From NCBI RefSeq assembly GCF_004522235.1, contig NZ_SDLT01000029.1, positions 16,364 to 80,363 on the forward strand: a stretch of 64,000 bases of DNA, read 5' to 3'. The DNA comes from Amycolatopsis nivea. GTDB lineage: Bacteria; Actinomycetota; Actinomycetes; Mycobacteriales; Pseudonocardiaceae. Each line of letters begins with the position of its first letter. The stretch's first letter is position 1. The position numbers and the translations under genes were made by a program. A model generated the notes under the pieces. The model was not told where the DNA came from. It ran no database searches and was given only the letters and a program-made list of their open reading frames with translations. Of this stretch, positions 42,862-50,847 are shown one piece after another.

Positions 42862-44490
42862 TCAGCGCAGCAGCGCGGTGATCTCCTCGCGGACCGCGTC
42901 GAGCACTTCCGTCGCGCTGCGCCGCGCGTCGGCGAGCTCCCCGGTCACCGGAGCCACCACTTGCAGGTACGCCTTCAGTTTCGGTTCCGTGCCGGACGGC
43001 CGCACTACGACCCGCACGCCGTCGCCGCTCAGCCGGAGCACGTCGGCGTCCGGCAGGAGGTCTTCGAGCGTCACCGGCGCCCCGCCGAGCGTGGCGGGCG
43101 GGTCCGAGCGCAACGCGGCCATGAGGCGTCCGCGCACGGAAAGATCGGTGACCCGCAACGACACTTGATCGGTGAGGTGCACGCCGTGCCGGGTCGCGAT
43201 GTCGTCGAGAACGTCCAGCAGCGTGCGGCCCTCGGCCTTGAGCGTCGCCGCCAGGTCCGCGCCCGCGACCGCCGCGGCGATGCCGTCCTTGTCACGAACA
43301 AAGCTCGGGTTCACGCACAGGCCGAGCGCTTCCTCGTACGCGAACACCAAGCCCTCGCCCGCGCGGACCAGCCACTTGAACCCGGTGAGCGTTTCCGCGT
43401 AGCGCGCGCCCTTTTCCTTGGCCACCTCGCCGAGCAGCGACGAGGACACGATCGTGGTGGCCACCAACGGATCCGGGTTGTCCGTTGTGGACAGAAGGTG
43501 CGCCCCGAGCAGGACGCCGGTCTCGTCGCCGCGCAGCATCCGCCAGCCGTCGGGGCCGCGGACGCCGAGCGCGCACCGGTCGGCGTCCGGGTCGAGCGCC
43601 ACCGCGAGGTCAGCGTCCACTTCGGACGCCAGCGCCAGCAGGAGGTCGGTCGCGCCGGGTTCCTCGGGGTTCGGGAACGAGACGGTGGGGAAGTCCGCGT
43701 CCGGTTCGGACTGTTCGGAAACCAGGTGCACGTCAGTGAATCCGGCCCGGGACAGCGCGGCCTGGAGGGTTTCCGCGCCGACGCCGTGCAGCGCCGTCGC
43801 GGCGATCCGCAGCTCGCGTGTCGTGCCCCGCGGCAGCGCGCCGACCGCGGCGAGGTACGCCTCGCGCGGGTCGACGACCTCGGCGCCGGGCGTGCGCGGA
43901 ATGCTCCGGGTGGCCGGGGCGGACTGGATCGCGCGCTCGATCTCGCCGTCGGAGGGCGGCACGATCTGGCCGCCGGTGGCGTCGTAAAGCTTGTACCCGT
44001 TGTCCGCGGGCGGGTTGTGCGACGCGGTGATCTGGATCCCGGCGACCGCTCCGTAATGCAGCACCGAGAACGCCAGCAACGGCGTCGGCAACGGCTGCGG
44101 CAGCACCTTCACCGCGAACCCGGCGGCGGTCAGCACTTCGGCGGCGGCGGTGGCGAACGCTTCCGACCCGTGCCGCGCGTCGCGGCCGATCACGACCACG
44201 CCGCCCGCGTGCCCCTGCGCGGCGAGCCAGGCCGCGACGCCCGCGGTGGTCCGCGTGACGACCGCGACGTTCATCCCGTTCGGTCCCGCGCGCACCGGTC
44301 CGCGCAGACCCGCGGTCCCGAACTCCAGCGGTCCGGCCATCCGGTCGGCGATCTCCTCGATCGCGCCGGGCTCCTTGCCCATCGCGCGGGCGAGGGCGGC
44401 GGTCAGTTCCTCGCGCGAGGCCGGATCCGGGTCGTCGGTGATCCAGCGGTAGACGGAATCGCGGAGGCGGGAATCGAGGCTGTCGGACAC
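42862..44490 (-). CDS. pmmB: phosphoglucomutase/phosphomannomutase
   Basis: A 542-residue alpha-D-phosphohexomutase. The active-site serine is S157 in TASHNP, the Mg2+ loop is DPDADR near residue 305, the sugar-binding loop is YEEALG near 385, and the C-terminal phosphate loop RPSGTEPK is present. It interconverts hexose-1- and 6-phosphates, or deoxyribose/ribose-1- and 5-phosphates; the neighbouring nucleoside phosphorylase and the deoC operon suggest the pentose role. The symbol follows the syntenic mycobacterial gene. GTG 44490 chosen; an earlier in-frame ATG is 96 bp upstream. Confidence 0.9.
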   Translation of the reverse strand: MSDSLDSRLRDSVYRWITDDPDPASREELTAALARAMGKEPGAIEEIADRMAGPLEFGTAGLRGPVRAGPNGMNVAVVTRTTAGVAAWLAAQGHAGGVVVIGRDARHGSEAFATAAAEVLTAAGFAVKVLPQPLPTPLLAFSVLHYGAVAGIQITASHNPPADNGYKLYDATGGQIVPPSDGEIERAIQSAPATRSIPRTPGAEVVDPREAYLAAVGALPRGTTRELRIAATALHGVGAETLQAALSRAGFTDVHLVSEQSEPDADFPTVSFPNPEEPGATDLLLALASEVDADLAVALDPDADRCALGVRGPDGWRMLRGDETGVLLGAHLLSTTDNPDPLVATTIVSSSLLGEVAKEKGARYAETLTGFKWLVRAGEGLVFAYEEALGLCVNPSFVRDKDGIAAAVAGADLAATLKAEGRTLLDVLDDIATRHGVHLTDQVSLRVTDLSVRGRLMAALRSDPPATLGGAPVTLEDLLPDADVLRLSGDGVRVVVRPSGTEPKLKAYLQVVAPVTGELADARRSATEVLDAVREEITALLR

Positions 44491-44547
44491 CCGGGCCAGC
44501 TTACGCGGATCCGGATATTGGGTGGTGGCTGACGATACGCTCGGGGA

Positions 44548-45699
44548 GTGCGCATTCTTTTCACGTCCCTCGCGTCTTACGGGCACCTTTATCCGTTGCT
44601 GCCGCTAGCCTCCGCCGCGCGCGACGCCGGCCACGAGGTGCTTTACGCGACCGCATCCGACTTCCACCCCACGCTGGAGAAGGCCGGGCTCGAAGCCGTC
44701 GCCGCCGGGTTGACGCTGCAGGAGGCGTTCAACCTCCTCTTCGCAGGCGACACCCGCAGCCGCTACGAGGTCCCGGAAGCCGAGCTGAACGAGGCGATCG
44801 GCAAGGCGTTCGGCAGGCTGCTGCCCACCCGGTTCATGACCGACCTCGCCGCGGTGCTCGCCGAGCGGAAACCGGACCTGGTCGTGTACGAAATGGGCAA
44901 TCCGGGCGGCGCGTTCGCCGCGCATCAGGCGGGAATCCCGGCGATCGGGCACGGTTTCGGCCGGGTGTCCGGCGGTGGCCCGATGGAGCACATCACCGAG
45001 CAGATCGACGCGTTCGCCGCCGAGCTCGGCCTCACCGGAAGCAGCAAGCTTTTCTGGGGCCAGCCGTTCGTGGACATCTGCCCGCCGTCGGTGCAGGCGC
45101 CGGCGTTCCTCGCCGGAGCCCAGCGGGTGCCGCTGCGTCCGGTCGGCTGGAGCGAACCGGGCGATCTGCCGTCCGGCGTCGAAGGCCGGGACCGCGGCCG
45201 CCCGCTGCTGTACCTGACGCTCGGCACCACCGGAGCCAGCCAGGCGCACCTGCTGACCTCGGCCTTGCACGGACTGGCCGCGCTCGACGCGGACGTGCTG
45301 GTGGCCACCGGCCCGGCCGTCGACGTCGAGGCACTCGGCGAGGTTCCGTCGAACGTGCGACTGGAGGCATGGGTGCCGCAGTCGCAACTGCTGCCGCACG
45401 TCGATCTGGTGGTCCACCACGGCGGCAGCGGAACCACGCTGGGCGGGTTCGCCGCGGGGGTGCCGCAGTTGCTGCTGCCGCAGGGCGCGGACCAGTTCAC
45501 CAACGCGGACGCCGTGGTCGCCGCGGGCGTGGGCGCGAAGCTGGTCGGCGACGAACTGACGACAGACGCGGTCCGCGAGACGGCCGGTCGGTTGCTGGCC
45601 GACAGCGCAGTGGCGGACGCCGTGCGCGGGCTGGCGGAGGAGGTCGCGGGGATGCCTTCGCCGGAGGAAGTGGCGGCGCAGTTGCCGCGGTACGCCTGA
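44548..45699 (+). CDS. GT1-family (GT-B) glycosyltransferase
   Basis: A 383-residue UGT/macrolide-type glycosyltransferase. The N-terminal GHLYPLLPLA segment and the C-terminal donor-binding loop VHHGGSGTT followed by GVPQLLLPQGADQF are typical. It would glycosylate a small-molecule acceptor such as a secondary metabolite or xenobiotic. GTG 44548. It is divergent from the mutase gene and convergent with the nucleoside phosphorylase, with a palindromic repeat between. No sugar-nucleotide biosynthesis genes are nearby. Confidence 0.9.
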   Translation: MRILFTSLASYGHLYPLLPLASAARDAGHEVLYATASDFHPTLEKAGLEAVAAGLTLQEAFNLLFAGDTRSRYEVPEAELNEAIGKAFGRLLPTRFMTDLAAVLAERKPDLVVYEMGNPGGAFAAHQAGIPAIGHGFGRVSGGGPMEHITEQIDAFAAELGLTGSSKLFWGQPFVDICPPSVQAPAFLAGAQRVPLRPVGWSEPGDLPSGVEGRDRGRPLLYLTLGTTGASQAHLLTSALHGLAALDADVLVATGPAVDVEALGEVPSNVRLEAWVPQSQLLPHVDLVVHHGGSGTTLGGFAAGVPQLLLPQGADQFTNADAVVAAGVGAKLVGDELTTDAVRETAGRLLADSAVADAVRGLAEEVAGMPSPEEVAAQLPRYA

Positions 45700-45709
45700 G
45701 TTGCTTGCG

Positions 45710-45788
45710 CCCCAATGTGGCATTGGGTGCATGTGACGCACCGAATGCCACATTGGGTGCATGTGACGCACCCAATGTGGCATTGGGG
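45710..45788. repeat. 79-bp palindromic repeat element, copy 2
   Basis: Begins and ends with CCCCAATGTGG / CATTGGGG and has the same internal order as the copy at 25583-25661. It sits between two convergent genes (stops at 45697-45699 and 45802-45804), so could act as a bidirectional terminator. Confidence 0.85.
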
Positions 45789-45801
45789 CGCTAGCCGGAG
45801 C

Positions 45802-46587
45802 TCACGCGCGGGTGACGAGCTCCTTCAGCAGCGAACCCATCCGCGTCGCCGACTGCCGCCCGGCCTCGAGGACTTCCTCGTGGTTGAGCGGTTCGCCGGT
45901 CATGCCCGCGGCCAGGTTCGTGACCAGGGACAGTCCGAACACCTCGAGCCCGGCCGCGCGGGCGGCGATCGCCTCCAGCACGGTCGACATGCCGACCAGG
46001 TCCGCGCCCATGGTGCGCAGCATCCGGATCTCGGCGGGCGTCTCGAAGTGCGGCCCGGGCAGGCCCGCGTACACGCCCTCCTCGAGCGAATCGTCGATCT
46101 CCCGCGCCAGGTCGCGCAGGCGCTTGGCGTAGAGGTCGGTCAGGTCGACGAAGTGCGCGCCGACGATCGGCGAGCGCGCGGTCAGGTTGAGGTGGTCGGC
46201 GATCAGCACCGGCTGCCCGACGTTCATGCCCGCGCGCAGCCCGCCCGCCGCGTTGGTGAGCAGCACCGTCCGTGCGCCCGCCGCCGCGGCCGTGCGCACG
46301 TTCTGCACGACCGGGTCGATGCCCTTGCCCTCGTAGAAATGCGTGCGGCCGAGCAGGACCAGCGCGCGCTTGTCGCCGATCCGCAGTGACCGCACCGTGC
46401 CGCCGTGGCCGACCGCTCCGGGCGGGGTGAAGCCCGGCAGCTCGCCGAACGGGATCTCCGCGTCGGCGGTTCCGATCACGTCCGCGGCCGGACGCCAGCC
46501 CGAACCCAGCACCACGGCGATGTCGTGTTTCTCGACGCCGGTGCGCTCGGCGATGACGGCCGCGGCCGCCTCCTCCAGGTTGCTCAT
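45802..46587 (-). CDS. deoD: purine nucleoside phosphorylase
   Basis: A 261-residue trimeric-type PNP (class II, PNP/MTAP family). Conserved parts are GSGWRPAAD near 28-36, H61, GRTHFYEGK (80-88), NAAGG near 118 and GMSTVLEAIAA near 196. It cleaves purine (deoxy)ribonucleosides with phosphate to the base and (deoxy)ribose-1-phosphate. ATG 46587 overlaps the upstream membrane gene stop by ATGA. The symbol follows mycobacterial usage. Confidence 0.92.
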   Translation of the reverse strand: MSNLEEAAAAVIAERTGVEKHDIAVVLGSGWRPAADVIGTADAEIPFGELPGFTPPGAVGHGGTVRSLRIGDKRALVLLGRTHFYEGKGIDPVVQNVRTAAAAGARTVLLTNAAGGLRAGMNVGQPVLIADHLNLTARSPIVGAHFVDLTDLYAKRLRDLAREIDDSLEEGVYAGLPGPHFETPAEIRMLRTMGADLVGMSTVLEAIAARAAGLEVFGLSLVTNLAAGMTGEPLNHEEVLEAGRQSATRMGSLLKELVTRA

Positions 46588-47012
46588 GCCGCCGAGCGTA
46601 TCCGGGCGCCGCGCACGGCGAGGAACGCGACCAGGCCGAACGGCGACAGGAAGATCGTCAGCAGGAGCAGCGGGCTGACGATCCACCACGGGATCCGGTG
46701 CGTGCGCGCCTCGAAGAACATCCAGCGCGCGATGAACAGGTCGAACGCGATCAGGTGCGCCCAGACCAGCGCGGCCCCGTACGGTGTGCTCAGGAATCCT
46801 TGCAGGACACCGAGATCCGGTCGTTGCATCGCGTGCCACAGCTCGCCGAAGTGCGGGATCGCCAGCACGAAGTACCAGATCAGCGGCAGCAGCGGCACCC
46901 ACGGCGACGCCAGGATCCGGCGAGTGCCGCGCCAGCCGGGCAGGAAGATCATCAGCGCCCAGAACGGAACCGCGACCGGGAACGTCCAGGCGAAGACGGT
47001 CAGGTCACTCAC
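46584..47012 (-). CDS. ABA4-like / DUF4281 membrane protein
   Basis: A 142-residue protein with four predicted transmembrane helices (FPVAVPFWALMIFLPGW near the start; LVWAHLIAFDLFIARW near 90), resembling DUF4281 (ABA4-like). The plant ABA4 protein acts in neoxanthin formation; the bacterial function is unknown. GTG 47012 overlaps the next upstream gene's stop, and its own end overlaps the PNP start, giving a tight three-gene operon. Confidence 0.75.
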   Translation of the reverse strand: MSDLTVFAWTFPVAVPFWALMIFLPGWRGTRRILASPWVPLLPLIWYFVLAIPHFGELWHAMQRPDLGVLQGFLSTPYGAALVWAHLIAFDLFIARWMFFEARTHRIPWWIVSPLLLLTIFLSPFGLVAFLAVRGARIRSAA

Positions 47013-47989
47013 CGGACCGCCTTCCTGGCCGGCACCAGCACCGACGCCGCGGCAGCCACCGCGACCACGCCGACGAGCAGCCCGGCGGCGGCCAGCGTCG
47101 TGCCGCTCGGGTGGATGAGCGGTTCGCCGCGTTCGGCCTGCCACAGGATCAAGCCGACGAGCCCCGCGTAGCCGACCGAACCCGTCCACACCAGCCGCAC
47201 GCGCACCGCGCTTTCGCGCAGCCGGGGCAGTCGCGTCGCGAGCACCGCGAGCCCGAACGCCAAGAGCGGCAACGCTTGCAGCGCGTGCAGGCCGATGAAG
47301 TGCGCGATGCGCAGGTCACCGCCGGTGGTGCTCCAGCCGAGCAGCGGAAGACCGGGGCCGCCGTCCGCGACGCCGACGCTGTGCGCGCCGATGAGGTCGG
47401 AATGCCCGGTGGCTTTGATCTCGGCGCGTTCGATCGGGGTCGGCCGGGTCATGGTCGCGCCGAGGCCCGCGCCGATCAGCGCGAGGACCGCGCTGGTGCG
47501 CACCGCCCAGTACACCGCGCGGTCTTCGATCCGGGTGAACATGAGCAGCACGGTGACGACGAGCGTGGCCAGCCAGAGCCCCGCGACCATGACCCCCATG
47601 GCCTGGAACAGCGCGGCGTCGAACGGGGACGTGTTCGCGAAGTGGCTCGGCCGGGCGCGGGCCGCTTGGAAGGCCATCGCCACGTACTCGGCGGCGAACA
47701 GCACGACGGAGACGGTCGTGGCGACGTTCGCGACCTTGCGCAACCGGCCGTTCAGCAGCGAGACGAGCCAGCTCCAGGTGAAGTAGTAGAGCCCGCCGGA
47801 CACGGCGAACTTGAACGGCTTCGCCCACACCGGCGCGCCGAGCAGGGTCCGGTGGTCGATCAGCATCGCCACGACGGTCAGCACCGTCGCGACGCCCATC
47901 GCCGCGGCGAACCACAGCGAAGGCCGGTGCCACGTGCGCATCCGGGCGGTGGGCAACGTCGCCGCGGGCGGGTCGACGGTGGTGGTCAT
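47009..47989 (-). CDS. multi-pass membrane protein
   Basis: A 326-residue protein with about eight transmembrane helices. Motifs WAKPFKFAVSGGLYY near residue 55 and RIAHFIGLHALQALPLL near 228 contain His residues in helices, which could bind heme or metal. I do not recognise the family beyond an uncharacterised actinobacterial membrane protein. It heads the operon with the DUF4281 and PNP genes; the divergent MerR-like gene at 48086 may regulate it. Inverted repeat ATAGTG (48008-48013) / CACTAT (48022-48027) lies upstream. Confidence 0.75.
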   Translation of the reverse strand: MTTTVDPPAATLPTARMRTWHRPSLWFAAAMGVATVLTVVAMLIDHRTLLGAPVWAKPFKFAVSGGLYYFTWSWLVSLLNGRLRKVANVATTVSVVLFAAEYVAMAFQAARARPSHFANTSPFDAALFQAMGVMVAGLWLATLVVTVLLMFTRIEDRAVYWAVRTSAVLALIGAGLGATMTRPTPIERAEIKATGHSDLIGAHSVGVADGGPGLPLLGWSTTGGDLRIAHFIGLHALQALPLLAFGLAVLATRLPRLRESAVRVRLVWTGSVGYAGLVGLILWQAERGEPLIHPSGTTLAAAGLLVGVVAVAAAASVLVPARKAVR

Positions 47990-48085
47990 GAGGTCCTCCC
48001 AGTATGGATAGTGATGCTCTCCACTATGGGAAGTTAAGCTATCTATGCTGAGAAGTCCTCAGGGTTTTTCCCGGAAGTTAGGGTC

Positions 48086-48718
48086 GTGCGGGTGCGGATG
48101 GCAGAGCTGAGCGCCGAGTCCGGGATTCCGGTGGCGACGATCAAGTACTACCTGCGGGAGGGGCTGCTCCCGGCCGGGGAACGGACCAGTCCGAACCAGG
48201 CTCGCTACGGCGAGGAGCACGTGCGGCGGCTGAAGCTGATCCGGGCGCTGGTCGAGGTCGGCGGGTTGTCCGTGGCGACCGTGCGGGAGGTCGTGGCGGC
48301 TGTTGATTCGGACCGGGCCGCGTACAACGTGCTCGGGGTTATGCAGCGGGCGTTGACTGGATCCGCGGTGGAGGTTTCGGACGAGGATCGCGAGTGGGCG
48401 ATGGAGTTGTTGTCTTCGCTCGCTCGGAAGCACGGGTGGAAGTTCGGGCCGGAGAATCCGGTGGCGGATGTGCTGGTGGGGACCGTGTGCACGATTCGTG
48501 CGCTGGGGCATCAGCCGTTGCTGGATCAGATCGGGCGTTATGCGGAAATTGCCGATCGGATCGCGGAGGCGGATTTGGACACTCTTGAGGCGGGGGTGTC
48601 CATGGATCGGATGGTTGAGGCTGCGGTGGTGGGGACTGTTTTGGGGGATCGGTTGTTTGAGGGGTTTCGGAGGTTGGCTCAGGCTGCGGAGACTGGGCGG
48701 AGGTATTCGGAGGGGTGA
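48086..48718 (+). CDS. MerR-family regulator
   Basis: A 210-residue MerR-type regulator: N-terminal winged helix (MAELSAESGIPVATIKYYLREGLL region, residues 5-28) and a long C-terminal helical domain resembling TipA- or other effector-binding extensions. GTG 48086 is used; ATG 48098 is an alternative. It is divergent from the membrane operon, its likely target. Codon bias fades towards the 3' end (many TTG/GGT codons). Confidence 0.83.
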   Translation: MRVRMAELSAESGIPVATIKYYLREGLLPAGERTSPNQARYGEEHVRRLKLIRALVEVGGLSVATVREVVAAVDSDRAAYNVLGVMQRALTGSAVEVSDEDREWAMELLSSLARKHGWKFGPENPVADVLVGTVCTIRALGHQPLLDQIGRYAEIADRIAEADLDTLEAGVSMDRMVEAAVVGTVLGDRLFEGFRRLAQAAETGRRYSEG

Positions 48719-48738
48719 AATTCTTCTGGGGGCCGGAC

Positions 48739-48814
48739 GCCTCGTCGCCTGGCGGCGACATTGCGCTCGCTGTGGGGCCCGCCACCCCGAAGTTTTATTG
48801 TGCTGACGGTTCGG
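48739..48814. repeat. 75-bp dispersed intergenic repeat, copy 2
   Basis: Shares the left 25-bp block (48739-48763) exactly and the right block (48785-48814, containing ATTGTGCTGACGGTTCGG) nearly exactly with 25214-25288. It fills the space between the MerR-type and protein-kinase genes, whose ends converge. Confidence 0.75.
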
Positions 48815-48872
48815 CTTCGGATCGGGGTTGGGGGCGGTGTGGGTGCCTCGATTGTTTGTGCAGGGCTGCGGT

Positions 48873-50723
48873 TTACGAGGCCGCGGGGAAAGACAGGGTC
48901 GGGGCTATTTGGTCAAAGGTGGCGGAGCCGGTGTCTTCCTGTTCTGCTGGCACCGTCAGGGAAAGTAGCCACAGGGTGTTTTCTGATTGTTTGATCAGGG
49001 CGTAGGTGGCTCGGGTGATTACTGCGTCTGGGTTGGCGGAGTGGGTTTGTGCTCGTTCTACTGCGCGGAACATGACCTCAGTGCCGTTGGGTGTTTGCAC
49101 TGGCTCGCGGGTGAAGTTGAAGGAATCCGGCGAACCCGAGGAGCGCAGTGCGGTCATTGCGTCGCCGATGGAATACTTCTCGTAGAAGTTCGGGATTCGT
49201 TCCAGGCGCAGGGATTGGCGGCCGTCCGGGGAAACGTACTGGACTACCGTTGAGGTGCCGAAAGTGGATTTCCGGGACGCGATGAAGCGTTTCCATCCTT
49301 CGGGCACGGACAGGGTGTATTCGCTGTCGCGCGTGACGTTTGCCGTCGAGCTTGCGTTGGCGTGCTGGGGGATCAGCTTCAGCGGCTCCGACGAACCGCC
49401 GACTGTGCCCGCGGTCGCCAGCGTTCCGGTTTCCACGCCTTGTGGCGGCAGCAGGTTCTGACCGCTCACCACGCGGGCCAATGCGAAACCGCCGCCGCAG
49501 GCCAGGGCGAACAGGACCATTGAGGCGACTGCCAGCATCGCCGTCGCCTTGCCGCTGCGGCGTGGGGGTGGCGGCGGCAGCGGGGCGGGCAGCGGCGGCG
49601 GTGGGGGCAGCGGGGGAGCGGGGGCGAAGGCCGGGGCGGAACCGGTGTTTCCCGAGCGCATGAACGGCAGGGGGCCGGGGTCCGCGGCGAGTGCGGCGGG
49701 CTGTTCCGGCGAGTCCGGTTTCGGGGCGACCGTCTTGATGACCTGGGTGTCGGTGGCGTCCAGGTGCGCGGCGGTTTTCTTGCCGTCCGGCGTGCGGAAC
49801 AGTTCGGGGCCGAACAGGTCCACCGTGGCCTTGGTCTGCTTCGGGTACAGCCGGTGGCGCACCTCGCGCAGGGAGATCCGCTTTTCCGGTTCCTTCTTCA
49901 TCAACGCGGCGATGACGTCGGCCAGCGGGCCCGGCTTCGGGCGCGGGACCTTGCCGTTCACGACCTTGCCGACGGTTTCCAGCGGGTCGCCGTCCGCGTC
50001 GTACGGGGGTGCGCCTTCGACGGCGGCGAACAGCGTCGCGCCGAGGCCCCACAGGTCCGCGTTGGGGGTGACCGCGCCGCCGGACGCGACCTCCGGCGAG
50101 ATGTAGGCGGGCGAACCGAGCATGATGCCGGTCCTGGTCATGGTGGCTTCGGAGACGTTGCGGGCGATGCCGAAGTCGGTGAGCTTGATCCTTCCGTCGC
50201 TGGCCACCAGGACGTTGCCCGGCTTCACGTCGCGGTGCGTGATGCCTGCTTCGTGGGCCGCTTCGAGGGCGGCGGCTACCGCGATGCCGACCGCGGCGGC
50301 CTGTTCGACCGTCAGCGGGCCGTGGTCGCGCAGCAGGTGCGCGAGGCTGCGCGACGGCAGCAGCTCCATCACGACGAACGGGGCGTCGTTCTCGCGCGCG
50401 ACGTCGTGCAGCGTGATGACGTTCGGATGCGACAGCACCGCGATCGCCCGGGCTTCGCGGAGGGTGCGCTCGCGCAGTTCGTCCGCCTGTTCGGCCGGGA
50501 TGCCCGGCGGCACCTTCATCTCCTTGACCGCGACCGGGCGGTGCAGGAACTCGTCGTACGCCGACCAGACCGTGCCCATCGACCCCGACCCCAGAACCGA
50601 CCGCAGCCGGTAGCGCCCGGCGACTACCCGCGGCTGGTCGCCGCCGGTCGACGGCTCGGCGTTCGCGGAGCCGGTGCTGTCGGTGTTGCCGGGCTGGTCC
50701 TGGTCGCTGTTCTCCGAGGGCAC
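48873..50723 (-). CDS. membrane Ser/Thr protein kinase (PknB/Hanks type)
   Basis: A 616-residue STPK. Residues ~37-295 form the kinase: glycine loop LGSGSMGTV (44-52), catalytic K67, HRDVKPGN (163-170), DFG (183-185) and SPE near 211. A Pro-rich linker (~365-388) leads to one transmembrane helix (~393-417) and a ~200-residue extracellular domain of unknown fold, perhaps ligand-sensing. GTG 50723 is used; GTG 50741 is an alternative. It is divergent from mutA, and there is no phosphatase or FHA gene near. Confidence 0.92.
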   Translation of the reverse strand: MPSENSDQDQPGNTDSTGSANAEPSTGGDQPRVVAGRYRLRSVLGSGSMGTVWSAYDEFLHRPVAVKEMKVPPGIPAEQADELRERTLREARAIAVLSHPNVITLHDVARENDAPFVVMELLPSRSLAHLLRDHGPLTVEQAAAVGIAVAAALEAAHEAGITHRDVKPGNVLVASDGRIKLTDFGIARNVSEATMTRTGIMLGSPAYISPEVASGGAVTPNADLWGLGATLFAAVEGAPPYDADGDPLETVGKVVNGKVPRPKPGPLADVIAALMKKEPEKRISLREVRHRLYPKQTKATVDLFGPELFRTPDGKKTAAHLDATDTQVIKTVAPKPDSPEQPAALAADPGPLPFMRSGNTGSAPAFAPAPPLPPPPPLPAPLPPPPPRRSGKATAMLAVASMVLFALACGGGFALARVVSGQNLLPPQGVETGTLATAGTVGGSSEPLKLIPQHANASSTANVTRDSEYTLSVPEGWKRFIASRKSTFGTSTVVQYVSPDGRQSLRLERIPNFYEKYSIGDAMTALRSSGSPDSFNFTREPVQTPNGTEVMFRAVERAQTHSANPDAVITRATYALIKQSENTLWLLSLTVPAEQEDTGSATFDQIAPTLSFPAAS

Positions 50724-50847
50724 CCCATGATTGTGGCCCACCCCGCCGACACTCTTCGACCCAGCACCGCTACCCCTGAGTTCACCCGTACGGGGGGCGA
50801 GCAGAGTCACAGGTGCGGGTGGTGGCCTGCCTCTACCATCACTGGGT

